Shown in pieces: positions 52,078 through 60,646 of a stretch of DNA of 64,000 bases; positions within the stretch are counted from its first letter, which is position 1; each line of letters starts with the position of its first letter. The position numbers were made by a program, and so were the translations under genes. The DNA lies in NCBI GenBank assembly GCA_041751095.1, contig JBGSYC010000005.1, positions 62,001 to 126,000 on the forward strand, in the 5' to 3' direction. The DNA comes from JADCRZ01 sp041751095 (GTDB lineage: Bacteria; Bacteroidota; Bacteroidia; Chitinophagales; Chitinophagaceae). The notes below the pieces were generated by a model. The model had not been told where the DNA came from. It worked only from the letters and a program-made list of their open reading frames with translations, and searched no databases.

Positions 52078-52108
52078 CAAAAGTAGATTAGCATACTGAA
52101 AATTCAAA
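52078..52108 (-). promoter_or_regulatory. Perfect Bacteroidota promoter for the small PPPN protein
   Basis: On the minus strand TTTG (52108-52105) and TACTTTTG (52085-52078) are separated by exactly 19 bases, matching both boxes of the consensus. The -7 box ends six bases before the ATG, so the mRNA may be nearly leaderless. Confidence 0.7.
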
Positions 52109-52185
52109 AAAATGATACAATCTTTAACATTCGGCAAGCAACCCTGTACAAGATAAAGGTACGCCTGCCTAACTAAATGAAAAAC

Positions 52186-52935
52186 TCAGGTATTTAATCC
52201 GCCACAAACGCTAATTACCTGCCCGGTTACATAACTGCTCATGTCACTAGCCAGAAACAAGGCAACATTTGCAATTTCTTCGGTGTCTGCAAACCTGCCA
52301 AGCGGAATTCGTTCGAGGAAAGACCTCGAAGCATCCCCTTCTTTAAGGTAATGGGTCATGTCGGTTTCCACGAACCCAGGCGCTATCGCATTGCAGCGTA
52401 TATTTCGGCTGCCCAGTTCCAGTGCAACGGATTTGCTAAACCCAATGATTCCCGCTTTACTGGCCGCGTAACTGGCCTGCCCGGCATTACCGCTGATGCC
52501 AATTACAGAACTCATATTTATTATACTGCCCTTCCTTACTTTCATCATCGGGCGGATAACCTGCTTTGTCATGTTGTATACACTCTTCAGGTTAATTGTC
52601 ATTACCTCGTCCCATTGGTCAGGCGTCATCCTGAGTAGAAGGTTGTCTTTGGAAATGCCAGCGTTGTTTACACAAATGTCAACAGCCCCAAATTCTTTAA
52701 CGACGTCGTTTACCATTGATTCACAGTCCCCGAAAACGCCTGCATTACTTTTAAAGGCTTTGGCCTTCACTCCCAGGCTTTTGATCTTTTCTTCAAGGAT
52801 GTTCGCTTTTTCCTCACTGCTCAGGTAAGAAAAGGCAATATGAGCACCCTGCTCCGCAAGCTTTAACGCAATGCTTTCACCGATTCCGCGGCTGGCCCCG
52901 GTAATAATAGCTGTTTTGTTTTCGAGTAGTTTCAT
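52186..52935 (-). CDS. fabG: 3-oxoacyl-[acyl-carrier-protein] reductase
   Basis: FabG reduces 3-oxoacyl-ACP with NADPH in each cycle of fatty acid synthesis. The 249-residue SDR has TGASRGIGE at residues 12-20, NNAGIS at 90-95, S143 in NMSSVIG, and Y156/K160 in ASYAASKAG. RCNAIAPGFVETDMT is the usual FabG loop, and SSYVTGQVISVCGG the end. No other fab gene is nearby, so FabG-like SDR activity on another substrate is an alternative. It stands alone on the minus strand. Confidence 0.9.
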   Translation of the reverse strand: MKLLENKTAIITGASRGIGESIALKLAEQGAHIAFSYLSSEEKANILEEKIKSLGVKAKAFKSNAGVFGDCESMVNDVVKEFGAVDICVNNAGISKDNLLLRMTPDQWDEVMTINLKSVYNMTKQVIRPMMKVRKGSIINMSSVIGISGNAGQASYAASKAGIIGFSKSVALELGSRNIRCNAIAPGFVETDMTHYLKEGDASRSFLERIPLGRFADTEEIANVALFLASDMSSYVTGQVISVCGGLNT

Positions 52936-53149
52936 GGATGATTTGGAATTAATTAATTTGGCCCGAAGACCAATAGGTTTGGGAAAATTTAAACAGGCTG
53001 ATATGCTGCCTTTTCCTTAACGATTTACTACCTGCTTCCTCGAAAATTGGATACCCTGACTTAGGATTGTGCTGCATATCTGGCTTGACGTTATAAAGGG
53101 TCAATCAAAATTGTCGCTGTTGGTATAGCGATACAAAAGCTGATGTTTC

Positions 53150-53947
53150 GTTGGGTCAGCCGCTATAATGCCAAACCTATATTGGATTTAGCTAAAATCA
53201 ACGTCGTAAGTTTTCGACTGTCCTTTTCCAATATAAATGCTGTCTCGTAAATCAACTCTTACGCCATTCTTCTTTTTAATGATATCGAAATAGGTATATT
53301 GGTCGCCTGCTGTTGTACCTGTTAGTTCTAACCTTGTAAAAGAGCCGTCACTTGAGAAAAAATGTGTGTTGCTTAATTGACCATCTGTCTTTTTCATTTC
53401 AATGCCAATGCCCATTGAGCCATAAGTTAAGAAATAAGGTAAGCATTGAAAAAAGTCATTAGAGCTAGTAGGGCTAAAATTCTTATAAATAATTTTCAGT
53501 GTTGCTTTGCCTGGAACATGAATATTTGCGGTGACATTGCTGTCATATTTTTGAATTCCGTAGTAGTCATTTTTCTGAAAAAAGTAGTCACTTCCTTTTC
53601 GTGCAGTCACATAGAATTTTCCGCCCTTTAGCTCGTTTGGTTTCGCCTTAAATGAGAAATTGATAAAACCAGTGTTGGAGGTTTGTCCTTTTGCAATAAG
53701 TCTGCCAGGATTACCAAGTGGAGTTGCTGGTTTTGACCATCCCAATTCAACTGGAATATTTGCCAATGGTGTCATCGAATTAAGCCCTGTAGAAACTCTT
53801 ACGTTGAATGTCATGCAACTGTCTGTACAGCGGGCATTGACATTCGCTTCATTTCTCTTAAAACAACTTGTCAGAAGAAATAACACTACAGGTAAAGGTA
53901 AGGCTCTCATAATGTAAGAAATTAATTACAGCCCACTGTTGGGTTAG
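53150..53947. mobile_element. Possible captured gene cassette with GTTGGGTYAG ends
   Basis: The 10-mer GTTGGGTCAG at 53150-53159 and GTTGGGTTAG at 53938-53947, in the same orientation, bracket an A+T-rich lipoprotein gene. Both contain GTTGGGT, which matches the GTTRRRY core of integron attC sites. The left junction truncates an ATPase gene (see the pseudogene at 53922-54120). I could not find a convincing second attC half, and no integrase is in the window, so the mechanism is uncertain. Confidence 0.35.
53188..53910 (-). CDS. Hypothetical lipoprotein
   Basis: The 240-residue protein has a lipoprotein signal, MRALPLPVVLFLLTSC (lipobox LTSC, Cys16). Two cysteines follow at CTDSC, and a beta-rich region (FNVRVSTGLNSMTPLANIPVELGWS, NTGFINFSFKAKPNE) has an Ig-like or carboxypeptidase-regulatory-like appearance. 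I do not recognise the family. Its DNA is visibly more A+T-rich than its neighbours, and it sits inside a block with repeated ends, which suggests recent acquisition. Confidence 0.75.
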   Translation of the reverse strand: MRALPLPVVLFLLTSCFKRNEANVNARCTDSCMTFNVRVSTGLNSMTPLANIPVELGWSKPATPLGNPGRLIAKGQTSNTGFINFSFKAKPNELKGGKFYVTARKGSDYFFQKNDYYGIQKYDSNVTANIHVPGKATLKIIYKNFSPTSSNDFFQCLPYFLTYGSMGIGIEMKKTDGQLSNTHFFSSDGSFTRLELTGTTAGDQYTYFDIIKKKNGVRVDLRDSIYIGKGQSKTYDVDFS

Positions 53948-54120
53948 TGAAAGTCCTAAACCGGTAAGGGTTTAAAAATTTAAACGCATCGAATACAGAT
54001 GACTTACCACTTCCATTTGATCCAATTAATTATACGAGCCTGAAAATTACCGGGAATGTCCTGTAGTGTCAGATCCGTAAAGCGCTTGAAGTTTTTGAGT
54101 GGCAGGCTTTTTATCTTCAT
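53922..54120 (-). pseudogene. Frameshifted, truncated start of an AAA/RecF-like ATPase
   Basis: From ATG 54120 the frame reads MKIKSLPLKNFKRFTDLTL, the typical start of RecF/SMC-like AAA ATPases (a first strand with K-NFK-F), but stops at 54004 after 38 codons. In another frame the sequence continues with a Walker A motif, LIGSNGSGKSSVFDAFKFLN, and then ends at 53922. So a frameshift and a 3' truncation are both present. Its ATG overlaps the TGA of the GH3 gene (ATGA), implying former translational coupling. The remainder of the ATPase is not seen in the window. Confidence 0.7.
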
Positions 54121-55634
54121 CCCTCAAATTTTGCAATTTGTAAAATCTCTTCAACATAAATTCTTTCATTACATAACCTCGGTATTTTATGCTGGCCGCC
54201 AAGTTTTCCTTTCCGCCGCAGCCATTCGGTAAATATCCCTTTTTTCAGCATCTGTACAACAGGCATGCGAAGCGCGATATCCTTATATCTTTTAGCCTCA
54301 TAATCGCTGTTGGTGGTTTTTAGCGCCGCATCAAGCTCGTTTGTAAATTGAACCAGGCTCGAAGGCTCTTTCTCGAACTCGATCAGCCACTCATGAGCTC
54401 CGTTAGTTTTTTCACTGAAGTAAACAGGCGCAGCGGTGTAATCATTTACGATGGCGCCCGTGCGACTGCTTGCAATGGCAATGGCCCGGTCGCTGTTGTC
54501 AACGATCAATTCTTCGCCGAAGGCATTTATAAAATGCTTGAGCCGGCCGCTAACTTTGATCTTAAACGGATACAGGGATGTGAATTGTATCGTGTCTCCT
54601 ACAAGGTATCTCCATAGCCCCCCGTTTGTGGAAATGATTAATGCATAGTTTTTGTTGATTTCAACATCCGGCAAGCCGATCGTTTGGGGGCACTCCTTTC
54701 CATACTCTTCAATGGGCATGAATTCATAGAAGATGCCATGTTGTGTAAATAACAGAAGCCCATCTTCAGATGGATCATCCTGCGCAGCAAAAAAACCTTC
54801 GCTTGCATTGTACATTTCCAGGTAATGGATGTGAGATCCTGTCAGCTTTTTAAACTGTTCTTTATAGGGAACAAATGATACGCCTCCATGCATATAAAGT
54901 TCGAGGTTGGGCCACACTTCCTTGATATCGGTTTTTCCCGTAATCTCAAGAATGCGCCTGAGTAACACCAGCGTCCATGTAGGCACGCCTGAAATCGACG
55001 TTACATCTTCCTCTATTGTGCTCTGTGCAAGGCGTTCAATCTTTTCCTCCCACTCATCAAGCAAGGCTACGCTTAACTCTGGTGTGCGCAACCAGTGTGC
55101 CCAAAAGGGAGTATTCTGGAGGAGAACGGCGCTCAGATCGCCATAACTTATATCCTCGCTTAGCTGGTTCACCTGGTGGCTTCCCCCAACAACCAGCCCT
55201 TTACCGGTCAACAGGTCTGATTCGGGAAAAGACCGATAAAACAACGTAAGTACATCTTTGGCTGCCAGGTAATGCCCTTCCTCAAGACTTTCTTCGCTAA
55301 CCGGTATAAATTTGCTTTTATCGCTTGTTGTACCGCTGCTTTTCGCAAACCACTTCACCGGCGTATTCCAGAGCAGATTTTCCTCGCCATTCATCATGCG
55401 TTGTATATAAGGCTTAAGGTCGTCATAGTCACTTACCGGCACGGCTTCTTTAAAGGCTTTGATGGAAAACAACGCATTAAACTGATATTTGCGTCCGAAC
55501 TCAGTGTACTGAGCTGCGGTCACCAATTCCTGTAGTACCTCTCTTTGGGCAGCTATCGGATCGGAAGACCACTTCTCGATTTGCGGAAGCCGTAACCGGG
55601 CCAGGCGTGATATGGCAGGGCTTAATAATTTCAT
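54117..55634 (-). CDS. GH3 auxin-responsive promoter family acyl-adenylating enzyme
   Basis: The 505-residue protein matches the bacterial branch of the GH3 family, known in plants for adenylating hormones such as jasmonate and auxin and joining them to amino acids. Visible features are KWFAKSSGTTSDKSKFIPVS (the ATP-binding P-loop), SGVPTWTLVLLRRILE, YMHGGVSFVPYKEQF, YNASEGFFAAQDDPSEDGLLLF, LWRYLVGDTIQFTSLYPFKIKVSGRLKHFINAFGEEL (in pieces) and a closing KWL-type region. The bacterial substrate is not known. It overlaps the ATPase remnant by ATGA and lies 89 bp after lptB. Confidence 0.9.
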   Translation of the reverse strand: MKLLSPAISRLARLRLPQIEKWSSDPIAAQREVLQELVTAAQYTEFGRKYQFNALFSIKAFKEAVPVSDYDDLKPYIQRMMNGEENLLWNTPVKWFAKSSGTTSDKSKFIPVSEESLEEGHYLAAKDVLTLFYRSFPESDLLTGKGLVVGGSHQVNQLSEDISYGDLSAVLLQNTPFWAHWLRTPELSVALLDEWEEKIERLAQSTIEEDVTSISGVPTWTLVLLRRILEITGKTDIKEVWPNLELYMHGGVSFVPYKEQFKKLTGSHIHYLEMYNASEGFFAAQDDPSEDGLLLFTQHGIFYEFMPIEEYGKECPQTIGLPDVEINKNYALIISTNGGLWRYLVGDTIQFTSLYPFKIKVSGRLKHFINAFGEELIVDNSDRAIAIASSRTGAIVNDYTAAPVYFSEKTNGAHEWLIEFEKEPSSLVQFTNELDAALKTTNSDYEAKRYKDIALRMPVVQMLKKGIFTEWLRRKGKLGGQHKIPRLCNERIYVEEILQIAKFEG

Positions 55635-55723
55635 GAAAGCAGCAATAATTAATTACGAAGGAATGCAATATCCCTCAATATAATGTAAGATCGGGTTACA
55701 AAAGATTTCTGCTGTGTCAGACC

Positions 55724-56494
55724 TTACAGCATGTTACCACGTTGTTCTTCCAATAGATAATCTTTTCTCTTCAGTTCAAAATTCCTACCAAGGTATAACC
55801 GGCGAACATGTTCGTCAGAGGCCAGCTCTTCAGCGGTACCATGCTTAAATATCTTCCCCTCTATTAACAGGTAAGCCCGGTCGCAGATAGAAAGGGTTTC
55901 ATTTACATTGTGATCGGTAATCAGTATTCCGATATTTTTATATTTCAGCCGGGCAACAACGGTCTGAATGTCTTCTACGGCAATTGGATCTACCCCCGCG
56001 AAAGGTTCATCAAGCAGGATAAATTTCGGGTCAACGGCTAAAGCCCTTGCAATTTCTGTCCGGCGCCTTTCTCCCCCGCTTAAGCTGTCGCCGTTATTTT
56101 TACGAACATGGTGCAGCCGGAATTCATCGAGCAATTCTTCCAATTTATCTTTCTGATCCTTTCTGCTCATTTTTCTCATTTCAAGCACCGCCTTGATATT
56201 ATCTTCTACACTCAACTTTCTGAAAACGGAGGCTTCCTGGGGTAAGTAGCCTATGCCTTGTTGCGCCCTTTTATACATTGGCATTTTGGTAATATCGTCT
56301 TCATTCAGGTAAACCTTTCCTTCGTCTGGCCTGATTAGTCCAACAACCATGTAAAATGTAGTTGTTTTCCCTGCCCCGTTGGGCCCAAGCAAGCCAACGA
56401 TCTCGCCTTGTTTAACCTCTACTGAAACATGGTCGACCACAGTGCGGTTACGATAGCTTTTTACAAGGTCCCTGGTATGAATAACTAAATTCAA
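55724..56494 (-). CDS. lptB: LPS export ABC transporter ATP-binding protein LptB
   Basis: LptB is the ATPase of the LptB2FG exporter that extracts LPS from the inner membrane. The 256-residue protein has Walker A GPNGAGKTT at residues 37-45, the Q-loop GYLPQEASVF, signature LSGGERRR at 138-145, Walker B FILLDEP at 158-164 and D-loop/H-loop GVDP and TDHN. The combination PQEASVFRKLSVEDN is typical of LptB. The additional C-terminal residues after YLGRNFEL are normal for Bacteroidota. lptC-like is elsewhere in the window. It lies upstream of GH3 on the minus strand. Confidence 0.95.
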   Translation of the reverse strand: MNLVIHTRDLVKSYRNRTVVDHVSVEVKQGEIVGLLGPNGAGKTTTFYMVVGLIRPDEGKVYLNEDDITKMPMYKRAQQGIGYLPQEASVFRKLSVEDNIKAVLEMRKMSRKDQKDKLEELLDEFRLHHVRKNNGDSLSGGERRRTEIARALAVDPKFILLDEPFAGVDPIAVEDIQTVVARLKYKNIGILITDHNVNETLSICDRAYLLIEGKIFKHGTAEELASDEHVRRLYLGRNFELKRKDYLLEEQRGNML

Positions 56495-56646
56495 TGTTCA
56501 ATATTTGTTACAAATCTACCTGATCTGTTTAACCGGCACTTTTCCAGGTTTAACATTATTCATTCATTAACAGCAATACTCTTTCCTTCATGAATGTCAA
56601 AACCTCTCGAGCTTCGTGAATTTATGCTGATTATGGTTATAGCGCT

Positions 56647-56654
56647 TATCTTTG
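56647..56654 (+). promoter_or_regulatory. Candidate -7 promoter box for metF
   Basis: TATCTTTG matches TAnnTTTG perfectly. It lies 86 bp before the metF start. The -33 region is T-rich (TTTATG) but spacing is only approximate. Between it and metF a 10-bp hairpin with one mismatch (56679-56688 with 56715-56724) lies in the predicted leader. Confidence 0.45.
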
Positions 56655-56739
56655 CTAAATTTTTTTAACTGAATCACCGCAAACATAACATAAGGCTTAC
56701 AAAAAAGGTCTTTTTTATGTTCGCAGCATAAAGAACCCC

Positions 56740-57693
56740 ATGAAGGTAATAGAACATATTAACCAGGCTAAAGAATCTTTAATATCATTTGAAATATTGC
56801 CGCCCCTGAAGGGCAAAACAGTATCGGCTATCTACGACCACCTTGATCCTCTAATGGAGTTTAAGCCCTCTTTTATCAATGTAACATATCATCGGAGTGA
56901 AACGATGTTTAAGAAAAAGACAGACGGCACTTTTGAGAAGGTTGAAGTTCGCAAACGCCCCGGCACTGTGGGCATTTGTGCAGCTATTATGAACCATTAC
57001 CAGATAGATGCGGTGCCGCATCTTATCTGTGGCGGCTTTTCAAAACGTGAAACTGAAGATGCACTGATAGATCTCAATTTTCTGGGAATTAACAATGTAC
57101 TCGTTTTGAGGGGAGATGCAGCCAAGAACGAAGCTTCTTTCGAGCCTGAGCCTGATGGAAACCGTTTCGCGATAGACCTGTTAAAACAGGTCGCCAACCT
57201 GAACCTGGGCATTTACCTCGAAGAAGATATTAAGAATGGTGGCAAAACCGACTTCTGCATTGGTATAGCAGGGTATCCGGAAAAACATTTTGAATCGCCA
57301 AACCTGGAAACTGATATGGCTTACCTCAAATCCAAGGTGGATGCGGGGGCAGAGTACATTATGACACAAATGTTCTTTAACAATCAAAAGTTTTTTGAGT
57401 TCGTAAAAACATGCAGGGAAAGCGGTATTGATGTACCGATAATTCCAGGCCTTAAATGCCTTACCAATAAAAAACAGCTAAATATTTTACCAAAGACGTT
57501 TCATGTGGATATACCAAAGGATCTGTCGGGTGACGTAATGAAATGCAAAACCGACGATGATGTTGAACAGGTTGGAACGGAATGGCTTATTCATCAGAGT
57601 AAGGAGCTGAGAAAATTTGGTGTGCCCGTTTTGCATTACTATACTTTAGGAAAAGCCAAGGTGATCTGGAATGTGGTTAAGGAACTGGTGTAA
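56740..57693 (+). CDS. metF: Methylenetetrahydrofolate reductase
   Basis: MetF reduces 5,10-methylene-THF to 5-methyl-THF with FAD and NAD(P)H, the methyl donor for methionine synthesis. The 317-residue TIM-barrel protein has SFEILPPLKG at residues 16-25 (catalytic Glu18), NVTYHRSE, PHLICGGFSKRETEDALIDL and NVLVLRGDAAKNE, the FAD-binding LRGD. It also shows GIAGYPEKHFESPN and GAEYIMTQMFFNN. Size fits the single-domain bacterial enzyme. Confidence 0.95.
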   Translation: MKVIEHINQAKESLISFEILPPLKGKTVSAIYDHLDPLMEFKPSFINVTYHRSETMFKKKTDGTFEKVEVRKRPGTVGICAAIMNHYQIDAVPHLICGGFSKRETEDALIDLNFLGINNVLVLRGDAAKNEASFEPEPDGNRFAIDLLKQVANLNLGIYLEEDIKNGGKTDFCIGIAGYPEKHFESPNLETDMAYLKSKVDAGAEYIMTQMFFNNQKFFEFVKTCRESGIDVPIIPGLKCLTNKKQLNILPKTFHVDIPKDLSGDVMKCKTDDDVEQVGTEWLIHQSKELRKFGVPVLHYYTLGKAKVIWNVVKELV

Positions 57694-57719
57694 ATGGATA
57701 TTAATTAATCCTGCAAAGA

Positions 57720-57753
57720 GTAAAGCATCCGCCTCAATCAGCGGATGCTTTAC
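57720..57753. terminator. Hairpin between convergent genes metF and outer-membrane barrel gene
   Basis: GTAAAGCATCCGC (57720-57732) and GCGGATGCTTTAC (57741-57753) form a perfect 13-bp stem around an 8-base loop. It lies 27 bp after metF and before the convergent gene ending at 57843. There is no long T-run on either side, so termination may be weak or bidirectional. Confidence 0.65.
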
Positions 57754-57842
57754 AAACACTTAAATGCTGTTTATCTTGTCGGGAAATTGGCTATGATGCC
57801 CGCTGAATAGCAAGGCAAACACTTCCGCCATTCTTCAGGCTT

Positions 57843-58535
57843 TTACAATTTCACACCTAGTGAAAAACTCAGCACCCGGTGCTTGTTGTTGTCGTCATCA
57901 TTATTTGCTCCGGATGTAAGTTTTGAAAGGCCATAGCCATAATTTACTGAAAGAAGAAGATTGTTCAGTTCAAATCCCGCAGTTCCGTTAAGCCCGTAAT
58001 CAAAACGTTTTAATATACCAAAGCCCGCCCCTTCCTCGCGGTTTACTGTTGTGGGGTCGTCATTACTGAATTTAATGCTTTTGTCACTGGTAAAAGTAGC
58101 GCCAAATATCTTTCCCTCAGATTTGTTTTTTCCGGCAATACCCGCGGCAATGTAAGGACCCGCACCAATAAAAAAGTTTGATTCGTTAGATGCTAAAGGA
58201 ACTTTGGCAACGAGATTCACCGGTAATTCGATGTAATAGGGATTAGATGTAGCCTTAAAATAAGTAGCGTTCGACGGCTGGCCGGATTGTGTTTTAGAAC
58301 CTTTTCCTGTAAAAAGCAAACCGGGTTGAAAGGAGAAAAATTTAGATACAGGCAGGTCTGCCATAATACCTGCATGAAAGCTTACCAGGGCATTGGCATC
58401 ATCGTATTTTCCATTATCGGAAATAGAAACATTTCCGATATTAACGCCGCCCTTTACAAAAACATTACTCTCCTGTGAGAATCCCGCCAGACAGAAGACG
58501 AGGATCACGGCAATAGAAACTGACTTTTTTATCAT
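57843..58535 (-). CDS. Outer-membrane beta-barrel protein (OMP_b-brl_2/PorT-like)
   Basis: From ATG 58535 the 230-residue protein has a signal peptide (MIKKSVSIAVILVFCLAGFSQ) and an eight-strand barrel pattern: NVFVKGGVNIGNVSISDNGKY, LVSFHAGIMADLPVSKFFSFQPGLLFTGKG and, at the end, RVLSFSLGVKL. VKGGVNxGN and the final aromatic strand are typical of the OMP_b-brl_2 family of Bacteroidota. The ORF opening at 58556 uses GTG and has no support. Function unknown. Confidence 0.82.
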   Translation of the reverse strand: MIKKSVSIAVILVFCLAGFSQESNVFVKGGVNIGNVSISDNGKYDDANALVSFHAGIMADLPVSKFFSFQPGLLFTGKGSKTQSGQPSNATYFKATSNPYYIELPVNLVAKVPLASNESNFFIGAGPYIAAGIAGKNKSEGKIFGATFTSDKSIKFSNDDPTTVNREEGAGFGILKRFDYGLNGTAGFELNNLLLSVNYGYGLSKLTSGANNDDDNNKHRVLSFSLGVKL

Positions 58536-58615
58536 ATTTAGGTTTTTGAGTAGCACTCATATTTTATGCCATTCACAAGTACCCTTCCCACTAAAGAAAA
58601 AACTTTAACAAAGTA

Positions 58616-60562
58616 TCATTCCCATAAAGTTCTAAAAACGGGTTCGTTTACTGTGACCGGATATTTAGCTTTTAAAGCGCGTACCCACTCTTCCTCCAGG
58701 GAATTCTGATAATCGTTAAGTACAAATCCTCTTGCATCAGCAAAATTGCGGGGCGACTTTTCCCGGTAAACCCGCATAATTTTGGTGAATGAAGTGCTGC
58801 TCTTTTCTGTCATGCTATTAACTGGAGGAGAAAGTTTGCCGGGCTCCAGGAATTTCTCTTCAAATTGCAGCTGGCCCAATTCAAATCTCCCGGAATCAGC
58901 ACGCACCCTGTTTTCGAACGGCCGGATAACGCTCCGCCAGTCGGGATTTTTTTCCATGTCAGACCTTACACGTGTACAAACTGCCGGGTCTTCACAGCTA
59001 AAAATAATCGCGTCAGCGCCTGGTTCCCACCAATAGTTATCTTTATGACTTTCATAATATCTTCTTTGCCCGGATGAATCAGCAGCCGCTCTATTCCAGA
59101 TTTCCTGCTGCATGATCTCAAACAATAAATTCCCATCCCTGAATTCATTTACCTGGGTCGAGAATTCCTGATTATATTTTTCAAGATTATCCCGGTAATA
59201 CTTCATCACCGACACCTCTTTGAATCTCTTCAGAGATTCGTTAAACGGCTCAGGCGTGCCAGGTATTGAAGCACCCTTAGCTGACCTTAGAAATTCCACC
59301 AGATCTTTTACATAAACATTCTTTCTAAAAAAAGTAAACAGTATTGTATTCGGAGAAATACCGTGTTTTGCTGAAACGTTCTTTCCGTTCAAAATGTTAT
59401 CTGTATAGGCCCGTAAAAGATTTTCTCTAACGGAGGCATTTTTGAAATTGCTGATCCGGAATAATTTCTTCAACAATTCCTGGCGGGCAATTTCCATCCT
59501 GGCGTCGTTGCGTACATCGTGCTTAAGGACTGCCATCGATGAGTCGTTGCCTGAGACGTCCACCGGAAAGTGCGCTATTCTTTTAACGATATGATACCCG
59601 TAGGCGGTAAGAAAAGGCCTGCTGATGTCACCATTTTCTTTCAATGAAAAAACGCTTGTTTCAAAAGCGGGGTCGTATTTTCCCACTCCAAATACCGGAA
59701 GTTCACCTTCATCTTTAAAACTTTCATTGTCTTTGCTATACTGTAAGACCATTTGCGTGAATGACGCGCCTTGCACAAGCGCGTCATATACTGAATCAGC
59801 TGTTTGTTTAATTGCTGCCCTTTGAATGTCGCTGATAGCGGGGGGAAAAGCAAACAAAATTTGTGCAACCTTTATTTTGCCAACGGCCTTCCGTTCACCA
59901 AGATTTTTAAAAATGTGGTAACCACCCCTGCTGCGGTAAGGGCTGGAGAACTTTCCTCCCGGTGTTGAATATGCTAAGCTTTCGAGGTCATACGGCAGGC
60001 TGAACAGGGTGATATATCCGATATTTCCTTTGTTCAACTTAAAAGAAGGATCGGAAGAATACAGGCCAGCAACTTCATAAAAATCGGATCCATTCAGTAG
60101 CTGTTTATAGGCGCCCGCAGCAAGTTGCCGGGCTTTTAAGGTATCTGTCCCATTAAAGGAATCTGGCCTTTTTACAGGTACGTAAATATGTGCGAGGTTA
60201 ATGTCCTTCTGTCCTCGCGCAAATGCCTCTTTAACCATGTGCTGGAAGCTGCTGTCATCATGCAGGTAGGCATCAATTATCTGGTTACGAAACTCGGCTA
60301 ATTCCGCTTTTTGACTGGGGAGCGTATCAAGCTTATGGTCATATGCCGCCTTAACCTTTAATTTAAACCGGATATACAGTTCAAGGTAATCCCGGAAAGT
60401 TTTTTCTGAGGGGTTACGATCATTATTGTTTTTGGAAAATGCCTTTACAAAATCCAGTTTACTTACACTGGCTTCTCCATACTTTAAAAGGGTCTGGGCA
60501 TGCAGAGGAGCCAAAAGCTGTAAAAGTAAGATTGCCCCCACCGTAAAAGAAATGGATTTCAT
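58616..60562 (-). CDS. Periplasmic peptidyl-prolyl isomerase with two parvulin domains
   Basis: The 648-residue protein has a signal peptide (MKSISFTVGAILLLQLLAPLHAQ), an N-terminal SurA-like helical part and two parvulin domains (about residues 120-220 and 230-330). Segments such as GYITLFSLPYDLESLAYSTPGGKFSSPYRSRGGYHIFKN (in pieces) and LPVFGVGKYDPAFETSVFSLKENGDISRPFLTAYGYHIVKR carry the parvulin F-x-x-G-G-Y-H/I hallmarks. The C-terminal 300 residues are less conserved. It would catalyse prolyl isomerisation and chaperone outer-membrane proteins on the way to BamA. Confidence 0.88.
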   Translation of the reverse strand: MKSISFTVGAILLLQLLAPLHAQTLLKYGEASVSKLDFVKAFSKNNNDRNPSEKTFRDYLELYIRFKLKVKAAYDHKLDTLPSQKAELAEFRNQIIDAYLHDDSSFQHMVKEAFARGQKDINLAHIYVPVKRPDSFNGTDTLKARQLAAGAYKQLLNGSDFYEVAGLYSSDPSFKLNKGNIGYITLFSLPYDLESLAYSTPGGKFSSPYRSRGGYHIFKNLGERKAVGKIKVAQILFAFPPAISDIQRAAIKQTADSVYDALVQGASFTQMVLQYSKDNESFKDEGELPVFGVGKYDPAFETSVFSLKENGDISRPFLTAYGYHIVKRIAHFPVDVSGNDSSMAVLKHDVRNDARMEIARQELLKKLFRISNFKNASVRENLLRAYTDNILNGKNVSAKHGISPNTILFTFFRKNVYVKDLVEFLRSAKGASIPGTPEPFNESLKRFKEVSVMKYYRDNLEKYNQEFSTQVNEFRDGNLLFEIMQQEIWNRAAADSSGQRRYYESHKDNYWWEPGADAIIFSCEDPAVCTRVRSDMEKNPDWRSVIRPFENRVRADSGRFELGQLQFEEKFLEPGKLSPPVNSMTEKSSTSFTKIMRVYREKSPRNFADARGFVLNDYQNSLEEEWVRALKAKYPVTVNEPVFRTLWE

Positions 60563-60646
60563 GAGATGGATTTAGGACAGGTGTATAGTGATCCCCGGAT
60601 GCTCATTTGCGAATAAAGTCAACAGCAGGGAAACCGGATTTTACCA

